A DNA stretch of 62,117 nt from Gammaproteobacteria bacterium (GTDB lineage Bacteria; Pseudomonadota; Gammaproteobacteria; UBA1113): positions 1 to 62,117 of the forward strand of contig JAJFKI010000071.1 in the NCBI GenBank assembly GCA_021773295.1. The letters are read 5' to 3'. Position numbers and translations under genes: made by a program. The notes under the pieces were generated by a model. The model did no database searches. It saw only the letters and a program-made list of their open reading frames with translations, and was not told the origin of the DNA. Shown one piece after another: positions 39,370-49,228 of this stretch (positions within the stretch are counted from its first letter, which is position 1; every line of letters begins with the position of its first letter).

Positions 39370-39376
39370 CCCATCA

Positions 39377-40102
39377 TTAAATCGCGAAATCTTCGCCAAG
39401 GTATACATCTTTTACTTTTTGATTAGCAAGAATCACTTCGGGGCTGCCATCGCAAATGATTTCGCCTTCGTTGACGATGTAGGCGCGTTGGCAAATGTCT
39501 AGGGTTTCTCGGACATTGTGATCAGTGATTAAGACACCGATGTTGTGTTCGGTTAAATGACTGATGATGCGCTTGATGTCGATAACGGAGATGGGATCGA
39601 CGCCAGCGAAAGGTTCATCCAGTAAGATGAAGGCAGGATCGGTTGCTAGGGCTCTGGCAATTTCCACACGGCGACGTTCACCACCGGATAAGGTGATGCC
39701 GTGGTTATCTCGAATGTGGGCAATGTGAAATTCACCCAGTAAATTATCTAAAATAGTTTGGCGCTCAGCGTAGGATAATTCTTTGCGTAATTCTAAAATA
39801 GCCATGATGTTTTGTTCTACGGTGAGCTTTCGAAACACGGAGGGTTCTTGTGGTAAATAGCCAATGCCCAGTTGTGCGCGTGCATGCATAGGTAAGAGGC
39901 TAATGTCTTTGCCATCGAAGTTGATGGTGCCCTCGTCATGAGGGACTAAGCCAACGATCATGTAGAAACTGGTGGTTTTACCGGCACCGTTAGGGCCGAG
40001 TAAGCCAACGATTTCTTTGCTTTTTAAGGTAATATTCACGCCTTTGACAACGTCTCTTTGCTTATAACGTTTTTTTAAGTTTAAGGCAGATAATTCATGC
40101 AT
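39377..40102 (-). CDS. lptB: LPS transport ATPase LptB
   Basis: 241 aa ABC ATPase. Walker [17 protein letters not shown], signature [15 protein letters not shown], Walker [17 protein letters not shown]. It powers LptFG extraction of LPS from the inner membrane. Start 5 bp after the lptA stop. Downstream rpoN, usual in proteobacteria, is missing. Confidence 0.97.
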   Translation of the reverse strand: MHELSALNLKKRYKQRDVVKGVNITLKSKEIVGLLGPNGAGKTTSFYMIVGLVPHDEGTINFDGKDISLLPMHARAQLGIGYLPQEPSVFRKLTVEQNIMAILELRKELSYAERQTILDNLLGEFHIAHIRDNHGITLSGGERRRVEIARALATDPAFILLDEPFAGVDPISVIDIKRIISHLTEHNIGVLITDHNVRETLDICQRAYIVNEGEIICDGSPEVILANQKVKDVYLGEDFAI

Positions 40103-40107
40103 AGTTG

Positions 40108-40656
40108 TTAAAGTCCTGGGGTGGTTGTAATGCTTGTGTCACCATTGGGTTGTACGATAATGGTTGTGCGTGAGCGTTTGCCACCTTTGAGTGGTTCTGA
40201 ACTAGAGGTTAATATTAATTTTGTAATATCATATTCTAAGTGTTCGCCTCTTATTTTATTTTTGTCCTGCTCAATGGAGGCGTCTTTTAACAAAATAACA
40301 AAATGGCGTTGCGGATAATATTTGATAGTATGCGCACTGGCGACTAAGGGTGGTTTGCCTTCATCAGTGATGGTTTTGTAATGGGCTAAATGACCATTGA
40401 AACCGCGGATAATGATTTCTTGTAGTTTATTATTTTTATCGGCTTTTGTATCCACTTGATCACCACGTACTTCTGTCGAGCCTTGTTTAATGATGACATT
40501 GCCCTTATAGGAATTCATGCCGGTGCTACGATTCATGCTGGCAGTTTTGGCATTGACAATGAGTTCTTTCGTATTGTCACTGGATAAGGCAAAGCTTGTT
40601 AATGGTAAGAGTAAAATAAACATTAGTAGGCTACGATTGACGTTTATCCGGTACAT
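40108..40656 (-). CDS. lptA: LPS transport periplasmic protein LptA
   Basis: 182 aa. Signal peptide ([19 protein letters not shown]) then the OstA beta-jellyroll ([30 protein letters not shown]). LptA forms the LPS bridge between LptC and LptD. The ATG at 40656 has GAGAGGG upstream and lies inside the 3' end of lptC (26-bp overlap); the longer frame to 40710 lacks support. Confidence 0.9.
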   Translation of the reverse strand: MYRINVNRSLLMFILLLPLTSFALSSDNTKELIVNAKTASMNRSTGMNSYKGNVIIKQGSTEVRGDQVDTKADKNNKLQEIIIRGFNGHLAHYKTITDEGKPPLVASAHTIKYYPQRHFVILLKDASIEQDKNKIRGEHLEYDITKLILTSSSEPLKGGKRSRTTIIVQPNGDTSITTTPGL

Positions 40657-41209
40657 AAATCCCTCTCGTGTTTGATAGTAAGTCCACTCTTTTTTCTGCC
40701 AAAAAGGCATTCATGCCAATAGCAGTTATTTTTAAATTTGGTTTTTGTATAGTGACAGGTTTTTTTGTGCTTGCAAGATCTTTTTTGGGAAAATAAGTGA
40801 GACTGGAGGTTGTGATTAAGGTGTCTTGATTATTAGTACCTTGAGATTCATGGATGTTGACATTATCTTGCAAGACAATTTTTTTACCACCATTGTAGCT
40901 TGTGCCCATGGTTGCTTTAATCACCCAGGGTTGTTTTTGATTGTCTTGATAGACGACATACACCGGCTGCGTGATTTGGGTTTTATCATCCTTTGGATAA
41001 TGCACCAGCTTTGGTGAGGTTAAATGTTTGACGACTTTACCCGTTTCATCAGTTTCCACCACCTTGACATCTTGCATGAAAATATCCGGACGAAATTGTT
41101 TGCCTTGTGTTACATCAGGCGCAAACGTACTGGATTGAAATAACAACCACCCTGTGTAGGCCACTCCCAGCAGCAAAATACAACCAACAATGTATTTCTT
41201 ACTCAACAT
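40631..41209 (-). CDS. lptC: LPS export protein LptC
   Basis: 192 aa. One N-terminal membrane helix (KYIVGCILLLGVAYTGWLLF) followed by a jellyroll related to LptA (FMQDVKVVETDETGKVVKHLTSPKLVHYP). It takes LPS from LptFG and passes it to LptA. ATG 41209 starts inside the end of kdsC; 41224 is an alternative. Confidence 0.9.
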   Translation of the reverse strand: MLSKKYIVGCILLLGVAYTGWLLFQSSTFAPDVTQGKQFRPDIFMQDVKVVETDETGKVVKHLTSPKLVHYPKDDKTQITQPVYVVYQDNQKQPWVIKATMGTSYNGGKKIVLQDNVNIHESQGTNNQDTLITTSSLTYFPKKDLASTKKPVTIQKPNLKITAIGMNAFLAEKRVDLLSNTRGIYVPDKRQS

Positions 41210-41729
41210 ACAAATATTCGCCATAAATAGGTTCTAGGGTTTGTTGTGCCGACATGATCACTTCACAAATTTCCCGTGCTGCACCATGGCCGCCATTTTT
41301 ATTGGTATGCCAATCCGCGTGTTGACGAATAAATTCTGGTGCACTGGCAACGGTAATCCCAAGCCCAGCACGACGTATTAAAGGCAAGTCTGGCAAATCA
41401 TCGCCTACATAACACACTTGCTCATCAGACAATTGTAATTTATCTGTCAAATCAACATAGGCATTCATTTTTTTCTTTTGTCCTTGGTAGACATGTTTTA
41501 CGCCGAGGGATTCCATGCGCTGCGTAATTAATGGCGATTGATGCATGGTGATAATGCCAACGTCAACACCGGACTGCATTAGCAAAATGATTCCCAAGCC
41601 GTCATGGCAATGAAACGCTTTATATTGCACATGTTCATCCGGCATGTACAAACGTCCATCGGTGAGCACACCATCCACATCGAAAATAACCAGTTTTATA
41701 TTTTTTGCTTTATCAATAATGTTTTGCAT
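41199..41729 (-). CDS. kdsC: KDO-8-phosphate phosphatase
   Basis: 176 aa HAD phosphatase of the C0 type. Catalytic aspartates in LVIFDVDGVLTDGRLY (about 18-33), metal-binding YVGDDLPDLPLIRRAG near residue 115. It removes phosphate from KDO-8-P for LPS core synthesis. The usual IITGRxS motif reads IITMHQS here, a substitution in the substrate loop worth noting. ATG 41729 almost touches the kdsD stop at 41731. Confidence 0.93.
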   Translation of the reverse strand: MQNIIDKAKNIKLVIFDVDGVLTDGRLYMPDEHVQYKAFHCHDGLGIILLMQSGVDVGIITMHQSPLITQRMESLGVKHVYQGQKKKMNAYVDLTDKLQLSDEQVCYVGDDLPDLPLIRRAGLGITVASAPEFIRQHADWHTNKNGGHGAAREICEVIMSAQQTLEPIYGEYLYVE

Positions 41730-41730
41730 C

Positions 41731-42702
41731 TTATACGACCCCTGCGCGTAATAAATCGTGTAAATGAATAATGCCAATGAGTTGTTTATCATCCTCCTCA
41801 TCGACAATTAACAAACCGGTAATTTTGTAGGTTTCCATGATTTGTAAAGCCTGGGCGGCTAATACATCGGGAGTAATGGTTTTACACTGTGTGGTCATTA
41901 CATCAGAAATTTGGGTGTTGTGCGGCGTCAAATTTTTATCCAAGGTGCGGCGTAAGTCACCGTCAGTATAAATGCCTGCTAATCTAATCTTGTCATCAAC
42001 CACCGCCGTTAAACCAAATCCTTTTTGCGTCATTTCCATCAAGGCATCAGTCACCGTCGCGCCAAAGGGTACGGTCGGTAATTTCTCATGGGTATGCATT
42101 AAGTCAGCCACTCTTAATAGCAAGCGTCTTCCTAACGTACCGCCGGGATGAGAAAACGCAAAGTCATCTTCTGTAAAGCCACGGGCAGTCAACAAGGCAA
42201 TGGCTAAGGCATCGCCCATGGCGAGCATGGCCGTGGTACTACTGGTGGGCGCTAAGCCCAAAGGACAGGCTTCTTTCTCGACACTAATGTCTAAATTTAT
42301 TTCAGCAGATGTGGCTAATGTGGATTTAGGATTACCGGCTAATGAAATGAGGGGAACACCTAAGCGTTTTATTAAAGCGAGCAAGGTTAAAATTTCGCTA
42401 GTTTCGCCGGAGTTTGAAAGGGCAATAACCACATCTTTGTTGGTTATCATGCCAGCATCGCCATGACTAGCCTCTCCTGGGTGCACAAAAAAGGCGGGGC
42501 TGCCAGTACTGGCCAGTGTTGCGGCAATTTTATTAGCAATATGGCCTGATTTGCCCATGCCTAAGACCACAATACGGCCCTCACAGGCGAGTAGAATTTC
42601 ACAAGCTTTTGAAAAATCTTCATTTATTTTCGGCGCTAATGCCTGTATTGCCGCGGCTTCGGCTTCAATCACGGCTAATCCAAGTTGACAAAAATCGGAC
42701 AT
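41731..42702 (-). CDS. kdsD: Arabinose-5-phosphate isomerase
   Basis: 323 aa. SIS domain (VVLGMGKSGHIANKIAATLASTGSPAFFVHPGEASHGDAGMI; active site residues lie here) followed by two CBS domains (LMHTHEKLPTVPFGATVTDALMEM; VMTTQCKTITPDVLAAQAL). It makes arabinose-5-P from ribulose-5-P, the first step to KDO. First gene of kdsD-kdsC-lptC-lptA-lptB, divergent from mlaF; the 160-bp gap must hold both promoters. Confidence 0.96.
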   Translation of the reverse strand: MSDFCQLGLAVIEAEAAAIQALAPKINEDFSKACEILLACEGRIVVLGMGKSGHIANKIAATLASTGSPAFFVHPGEASHGDAGMITNKDVVIALSNSGETSEILTLLALIKRLGVPLISLAGNPKSTLATSAEINLDISVEKEACPLGLAPTSSTTAMLAMGDALAIALLTARGFTEDDFAFSHPGGTLGRRLLLRVADLMHTHEKLPTVPFGATVTDALMEMTQKGFGLTAVVDDKIRLAGIYTDGDLRRTLDKNLTPHNTQISDVMTTQCKTITPDVLAAQALQIMETYKITGLLIVDEEDDKQLIGIIHLHDLLRAGVV

Positions 42703-42863
42703 TTTTTCAAGTTACCTTATTAAATTGGCAAAAATTTGATTAGCATTCTACCGGAAAATGTCGCTAAGAACCATATAAGGACAATAATTTTATCAAGCAT
42801 TTAGCTTTTCTGGCATAAATAATGCTGATACTATGCCCTATCTTTATAAGCAGGGGATAAAGA

Positions 42864-43673
42864 GTGAGTCAAGCGAGTGAACAGTTAATACGAGCTGAGA
42901 ATGTGACCTTCAATCGTGGGCAGCAAGTTATTTTTGATGACGTGACGCTCAGTATTCCTCGTGGTAAAATTACTGCCATCATGGGCCCCAGCGGCACCGG
43001 TAAAACCACGATGCTCAACCTTATCGGCGGACGCTTAAAACCTCAAAAAGGCCATGTTTATTATGGTGATGTTTGTGTCGGTCAATTATCTCGCAAACAA
43101 TTGTATACGCTCAGAGAAAAAATGGGCATGTTATTTCAAAATAGCGCTTTATTCACCAATTTATCCGTCTTCGATAATGTGGCGTTCCCCATTCGTGAAC
43201 ATACCAAATTACCTGAATCCTTAATTCGTGACTTAGTCTTAATGAAATTAGAAGCCGTGGGTTTGCGTGGCGCTAGGCAATTAAACCCTAGCCAATTATC
43301 CGGCGGTATGGCAAGGCGAGTTGCTTTGGCGAGAGCCATGGCCTTAGATCCGGAATTGATTATGTATGATGAGCCTTTCACCGGTCAAGATCCTATTTCC
43401 ATGGGCGTATTAGTCAAACTTATTAAACGTTTAAATGATGCGTTAGGCATGACAAGTATTATCGTGTCACACGATGTGCCAGAAACCGTGAGTATCGCTG
43501 ATTATATTTATGTGATTGCTCAAGGCAAGGTAGTCGGCGAAGGCGCGCCAGAATCCTTGGCCAATGATGACAATCCTCATGTGAAACAATTTATGCATGG
43601 CTTAGCGGATGGTGTGGTGCCATTTCACTATCCAGCACCAGACTATGAACACGATATTTTATCCGAGGCTTAA
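42864..43673 (+). CDS. mlaF: Phospholipid transport ATPase MlaF
   Basis: 269 aa ABC ATPase. Walker A AIMGPSGTGKTTMLNLIGG, signature LSGGMARRVALARAM, Walker B LIMYDEPFTGQDP. MlaF with MlaE, D and B forms the inner-membrane complex that maintains outer-membrane lipid asymmetry. Start is GTG with AGGGGA about 5 nt upstream. Confidence 0.96.
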   Translation: MSQASEQLIRAENVTFNRGQQVIFDDVTLSIPRGKITAIMGPSGTGKTTMLNLIGGRLKPQKGHVYYGDVCVGQLSRKQLYTLREKMGMLFQNSALFTNLSVFDNVAFPIREHTKLPESLIRDLVLMKLEAVGLRGARQLNPSQLSGGMARRVALARAMALDPELIMYDEPFTGQDPISMGVLVKLIKRLNDALGMTSIIVSHDVPETVSIADYIYVIAQGKVVGEGAPESLANDDNPHVKQFMHGLADGVVPFHYPAPDYEHDILSEA

Positions 43674-43681
43674 GGTTAATC

Positions 43682-44467
43682 ATGATGACAGAGAATATTC
43701 AAAACATTGGGAAGTCGAGCATTAATGTCTGCAGCAATGTGGGCTATGCTGGTATCTTCCTGTTAAAAACCATTTTTAGAAAACCACGGCTTGTTAAAGG
43801 CTTTCCTTTATTGATTAAAGAAGTATTTTCCGTGGGTGTGTTTTCATTGCCGATTATTTTAGTAGCTTCGATTTTTATCGGTATGGTTGTAGGTTTGCAA
43901 GGCTATAATATCCTTTCAAAATTCAGTGCTACTGAGCAATTAGGGCAACTGATTGCTTTAAGTGTCGTTAGAGAACTAGGCCCAGTGGTGGGCGCATTAC
44001 TCTTTGCCGGACGTGCGGGCTCTGCCTTAACTGCAGAAATCGGCTTAATGAAAACAACAGAGCAATTAGCCAGTATGGAAATGATGGGTGTCGATCCCTT
44101 ATGGCGCGTGATTGCGCCGCGCTTTTGGGCAGGGATTATTTCACTCCCGATATTAACGATTATCTTTTGTGCCGTGGCCGTGTTCGGTGGACACTTAATC
44201 GGTGTGGAGTGGCTTGGCATTGATGCTGGGTCTTTTTGGAGTAATATGCAATCCTCGGTGGATTTTCGCATTGATGTTCTCAACGGTATTATTAAAAGTA
44301 TTGCTTTTGGTTTTGTTGTAACGTGGATAGCCGTGTATCAAGGTTATGCCACAGTGCCAACGGCTGCCGGCATTAGCCGTGCGACAACGCGTACCGTGGT
44401 GTATGCATCACTCGCTGTTTTAGGTATGGATTTTGTTTTAACCGCAATTATGATGGGGGGCTGGTAA
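43682..44467 (+). CDS. mlaE: Phospholipid transport permease MlaE
   Basis: 261 aa, about five to six hydrophobic helices. Family motifs: IFIGMVVGLQGYNIL, VVRELGPVVGALLFAGRAGSALTAEIGLMKTTEQLASMEMMGVDP, VYASLAVLGMDFVLTAIM. Membrane subunit of the Mla transporter. Its stop directly adjoins the GTG of mlaD. Confidence 0.96.
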   Translation: MMTENIQNIGKSSINVCSNVGYAGIFLLKTIFRKPRLVKGFPLLIKEVFSVGVFSLPIILVASIFIGMVVGLQGYNILSKFSATEQLGQLIALSVVRELGPVVGALLFAGRAGSALTAEIGLMKTTEQLASMEMMGVDPLWRVIAPRFWAGIISLPILTIIFCAVAVFGGHLIGVEWLGIDAGSFWSNMQSSVDFRIDVLNGIIKSIAFGFVVTWIAVYQGYATVPTAAGISRATTRTVVYASLAVLGMDFVLTAIMMGGW

Positions 44468-44947
44468 GTGGGAAATAAAATAATTGAAGTAAGCGTAGGA
44501 TTATTTGTCATTGCAGGGATTGCTGCTTTGTTAGTATTGGCGTTTCACGTGAGTGATTTTTCTACTTACTCTGAGCACAATACTTATAGAGTAAGCGCTA
44601 AATTTGATAATATTGGTGACTTAAAACCACGAGCACCGGTGACGATTGCTGGGGTAAAAGTGGGCCAAGTGGTTGGTATTGATTTAGATAAAAAAGAGTA
44701 TAAAGCAGTAGTGAAGCTGCGTATTGAAGCTAAGGATAATAACATCCCCTTAGACTCATCGGCCAGCATTGTAACGGCTGGTTTGCTAGGCTCTAATTAC
44801 ATTGCTATTACGCCAGGATTTGAAGATAATTTCATCAAAGACAATGGCGTCATAGAGGAAACCAATTCGGCCATCATTTTAGAAGATATGATTGGACAAT
44901 TTATTTTTAATTCGAAAAAAGATGACGAAAAAAAAAGTGAAACGTAA
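44468..44947 (+). CDS. mlaD: Phospholipid-binding MCE protein MlaD
   Basis: 159 aa. One N-terminal membrane helix (VGLFVIAGIAALLVLAFHV) and an MCE domain (YRVSAKFDNIGDLKPRAPVTIAGVKVGQV, AGLLGSNYIAITPG). MlaD forms a hexameric periplasmic ring on MlaE. GTG start abuts the mlaE stop. Confidence 0.95.
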   Translation: MGNKIIEVSVGLFVIAGIAALLVLAFHVSDFSTYSEHNTYRVSAKFDNIGDLKPRAPVTIAGVKVGQVVGIDLDKKEYKAVVKLRIEAKDNNIPLDSSASIVTAGLLGSNYIAITPGFEDNFIKDNGVIEETNSAIILEDMIGQFIFNSKKDDEKKSET

Positions 44948-44965
44948 CTCTCAGGGAGAAAGATA

Positions 44966-45571
44966 ATGAAGCGTTTGTTAAAGATAAGTTTATTGATATT
45001 GCTCACTTGGACTGTAATTGCCTTAGCGACACCATCGCCTGTTACCTCGTTAGAGTCAACCTCTAATCAATTACTGATGGCTCTAAAGCAAAATCGGGCT
45101 AAAATAAAAGGTAATCCTGCTTATGCAGAAGTGTTGGCAAGACGGATATTGCTGCCACATGTGGATGTAAAAGCCATGTCACGGTTAGTCCTAGGCCGTA
45201 ATGCATGGCTCAAAGCATCTGCCGGGCAAAAAGCACGATTTATGGACGAATTTGCAACCTTTATGATTCGTACTTATTCCACGGCGTTATCATCATACAC
45301 GAACGAGTCGATACAATTTTTACCGTTGCGCAGTGATTATAAAAGTAAGCATCGCGTCTTAGTGAAGAGTAAAATCATCCAGGAAGGTGGCCCATCGATT
45401 CCTGTGAATTATCGCTTAGTGCTAAGAGGTAATCAATGGAAAATGTATGATATGACGGTGGATGGGATCAGTATGGTCAAGAGCTTTCGTTCACAGTTCA
45501 GTAGCGAAATTAATAAAAATGGCATCGATGGTTTATTGGTTGCCATGAATAAACATAATGCGAAGAAATAA
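44966..45571 (+). CDS. mlaC: Periplasmic phospholipid shuttle MlaC
   Basis: 201 aa. Signal peptide (RLLKISLLILLTWTVIALA) and the Tol_Tol_Ttg2 domain (LLPHVDVKAMSRLVLGRNAWLKASAGQKARFMDEF; VNYRLVLRGNQWKMYDMTVDGISMV). It ferries phospholipid between MlaA and MlaFEDB. AGGGAGAA is 6 nt before the ATG. Confidence 0.94.
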   Translation: MKRLLKISLLILLTWTVIALATPSPVTSLESTSNQLLMALKQNRAKIKGNPAYAEVLARRILLPHVDVKAMSRLVLGRNAWLKASAGQKARFMDEFATFMIRTYSTALSSYTNESIQFLPLRSDYKSKHRVLVKSKIIQEGGPSIPVNYRLVLRGNQWKMYDMTVDGISMVKSFRSQFSSEINKNGIDGLLVAMNKHNAKK

Positions 45572-45573
45572 TC

Positions 45574-45870
45574 ATGGTTACACTCAGTCAAAATGAACAA
45601 GGTGACCTCGTGGTACAAGGCGTGTTAAATTACGCCTCTGTGCCAGAGATACATTTGGTCGCAAAAAACATACTGCCTAAATTAAACGCGATTACCGTTG
45701 ATTTAAGTCAAGTGGAGTATAGCGATAGTGCGGGCTTAGCATTGCTAGCTGAGTGGTATCGTTATGCCAAGCAGCGACAAATTATTTTTAGCGTGAAGCA
45801 GCCACCGGTACAATTATTGGCAATTGCCAATGTCACCGGCATGGCAAATGTATTGCAATTTAAACAATGA
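45574..45870 (+). CDS. mlaB: STAS domain protein MlaB
   Basis: 98 aa. STAS fold with VDLSQVEYSDSAGLALLAEWYRYAKQ; the conserved serine region interacts with MlaF. Cytosolic subunit that stabilises and activates the ATPase. It starts two bases after the mlaC stop. Confidence 0.92.
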   Translation: MVTLSQNEQGDLVVQGVLNYASVPEIHLVAKNILPKLNAITVDLSQVEYSDSAGLALLAEWYRYAKQRQIIFSVKQPPVQLLAIANVTGMANVLQFKQ

Positions 45871-45880
45871 GACTAATAAC

Positions 45881-46129
45881 GTGCAAGTAGAAGAATTAAA
45901 ACAAATACTCACCACTGAATTTCCAAGTGCAACCATTACAGTGGAAGGTGACGGTCATCATTTTAATGTGATGATTGTTGCAGATGACTTCAGCGGTAAA
46001 ACCAAAGTGCAACAGCAGCAAATGGTGTACAAAGTATTGAATGATGCCATTGCTCGAGGAGATTTGCATGCAATATCAATGAAGACTTATACGCCAGAGC
46101 AGTGGCAAGCCACGCATTGTCAGCAATAA
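45881..46129 (+). CDS. ibaG: BolA family protein IbaG
   Basis: 82 aa. BolA signature: VEGDGHHFNVMIVADDFSGKTKVQQQQMVYKVL with the class-typical histidine. BolA proteins act with monothiol glutaredoxins in Fe-S cluster handling; ibaG is also linked to acid stress. GTG start at 45881; longer frames overlap mlaB in another frame. Position between mlaB and murA is conserved in gammaproteobacteria. Confidence 0.93.
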   Translation: MQVEELKQILTTEFPSATITVEGDGHHFNVMIVADDFSGKTKVQQQQMVYKVLNDAIARGDLHAISMKTYTPEQWQATHCQQ

Positions 46130-47407
<1,278 letters not shown>

Positions 47408-47427
47408 TGTAATGAAAGGGTTTAACA

Positions 47428-48183
47428 ATGGCAACCAGAGATGACATTTGTCAATATTTAAACTCCGTGCTAAAACCAGAGGAGTTTGCTGATTATTGTC
47501 CCAATGGTTTACAAGTGCAGGGCAAGTCTGAAATCCGTCAAATTATTTCTGGTGTCACGGCCTGCAAAGCTTTATTAGAAAGAGCCATTGCTTTAAAAGC
47601 AGATGCCATCTTAGTGCATCACGGCTATTTTTGGAAAAATGAACCGGCACAAATTACCGATTACAAATACCAACGCTTGAAAACCTTATTGCAACACGAT
47701 ATTAATTTATTCGCTTATCATTTGCCCTTAGATGCTCACCAAGTCTATGGCAACAATGTGCAGTTAGCACAGCAATTACAGCTACCTTTAATCGGGCCGT
47801 TGGCAGACAAAGGGGATGAAGCCATTGTGTTTCATGGCGATTATGAACAAGCCATTGAACTCTCGGCGTTGATTGAAACCATCGAAGAGCAATTACACCG
47901 TGAACCTTTAGTCATTGATGCTGATAAACCCATCAAAAAAATCGCTTGGTGCACGGGTGGCGCACAAAATTATTTTCATTACGCGATTGATGCCGGTGCT
48001 GATTGCTTCATCAGTGGTGAAATTTCAGAACACACTGTGCACATGGCCAGAGAGCGTCATGTGCATTATATTGCAGCGGGCCATCATGCTACAGAGCGTT
48101 ATGGTGTTCAAGCACTGGGGCAGCATTTAGCTGAAACCTTTGACATCCAACATCAATTTATTGATATTGATAATCCGGTGTAA
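47428..48183 (+). CDS. Nif3-like dinuclear metal-binding protein (YbgI family)
   Basis: 251 aa. Metal-binding histidines in ILVHHGYFWKNE (about 64) and CFISGEISEHTVHMAR / AAGHHATERYGVQALGQHL near the C-terminus are the family fingerprints. GTP cyclohydrolase I type 2-like; true function is unsettled. It follows murA by 20 bp. Confidence 0.93.
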   Translation: MATRDDICQYLNSVLKPEEFADYCPNGLQVQGKSEIRQIISGVTACKALLERAIALKADAILVHHGYFWKNEPAQITDYKYQRLKTLLQHDINLFAYHLPLDAHQVYGNNVQLAQQLQLPLIGPLADKGDEAIVFHGDYEQAIELSALIETIEEQLHREPLVIDADKPIKKIAWCTGGAQNYFHYAIDAGADCFISGEISEHTVHMARERHVHYIAAGHHATERYGVQALGQHLAETFDIQHQFIDIDNPV

Positions 48184-48194
48184 GAGGTGAGCCT

Positions 48195-49052
48195 ATGCAG
48201 GTCAGACAATCAGCAGGACTTAATCAACCGCAGTTAAAAGCCTTACGCAAATTATCAGATATTTGCCAACGAAAAGATGGCGGCAAGCTGCGTATCTATT
48301 GGAATATCATTCGTAAAAAGCGCTACATCCCCGGTGATTTTTTAGTGGTATCAGATCGTAAGCTGATTGCATACTTAGGTATTTTTATTTTCAATGATGG
48401 AGAAGCAGAAGTAACGGCACTGGTTAATCCAAAATACCGCCGCAAAGGAATTTTCAAAGAGTTATTAAAACGAGGCAAAGGTTTGGTGCGACCATTGGGT
48501 GCAAAAAAACTCGTGTTTTGTTGTCCGCACAAGGTACCAGCCGCCATGGCCTGTTTGAAAAAAAGCGGCGCCACACATCGCCACAGTGAGTACGATATGC
48601 TATGGCGCAACAATACAGAGTTAGACTACACTGAAAAACCAGATTTTAGCAAACGCTTTGCCACGATAGATGATTTAGAGGCCATGGTTGATATGGATGT
48701 GGCCTGCTTCCACGCGACGCATGAAAAAGTTAACTTTCATTTTTCCAATAATTTTAAAGAAAGCAACCGCGAAGCGTGGATGCTCTATCACAATGAAGAC
48801 ATCGTCGGTAAAATCCACTTCCGCTACGATGAAGATGCCGCCTTCATTCACAACGTTTGCATCAAACCCGAATTACAAGGCAAAGGTTATGGCAGCTACT
48901 TCCTAAAACAAGCCTTAAACTATTTAATTTCAAACGATCACAAGCGCATCCGCTTAGACGTCGAAGCCGTTAACGAAGGCGCCTTATCCCTCTACAAACG
49001 CTTAGGCTTCGCTCCCACCCAAATCTACGAATTTTGGGAAATGCCGATTTAA
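48195..49052 (+). CDS. Tandem GNAT-fold acetyltransferase
   Basis: 285 aa with two GNAT-like halves. The first (VTALVNPKYRRKGIFKELLKRGKGLV) and second (VCIKPELQGKGYGSYFLKQALNYLI, then NEGALSLYKRLGFAP) both have the acetyl-CoA loop pattern, the second being the classical one. Substrate is unknown. It starts 11 bp after nif3 and is probably the last gene of the mla-murA unit. No effector-like extension is present. Confidence 0.85.
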   Translation: MQVRQSAGLNQPQLKALRKLSDICQRKDGGKLRIYWNIIRKKRYIPGDFLVVSDRKLIAYLGIFIFNDGEAEVTALVNPKYRRKGIFKELLKRGKGLVRPLGAKKLVFCCPHKVPAAMACLKKSGATHRHSEYDMLWRNNTELDYTEKPDFSKRFATIDDLEAMVDMDVACFHATHEKVNFHFSNNFKESNREAWMLYHNEDIVGKIHFRYDEDAAFIHNVCIKPELQGKGYGSYFLKQALNYLISNDHKRIRLDVEAVNEGALSLYKRLGFAPTQIYEFWEMPI

Positions 49053-49228
49053 TAGCTTGTTCCTCATGTTCTTTTCATCACTATCCTAGATCTTGAGCCT
49101 GTGAGACCAACTTTAGCTTTTAGCACATCCTAAATTAAATTTAAAAGGAATCGCTAACCAAAAAAAATCACTTTGCCAATTCATAATAATCGCTATCTTA
49201 TTAAAATGTAAGCAATTTTATAGATTCA

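Noticed and set aside
39133..39408. 91-aa membrane-like frame on the minus strand
   Set aside because: It is almost entirely the 165-bp repeat read through, and overlaps the lptB 3' end; other copies have stops in this frame.
49076..49095. Another CCTAGAAACGG repeat copy (ATCCTAGATC near 49084)
   Set aside because: Only seven bases match and no partner arm is present.
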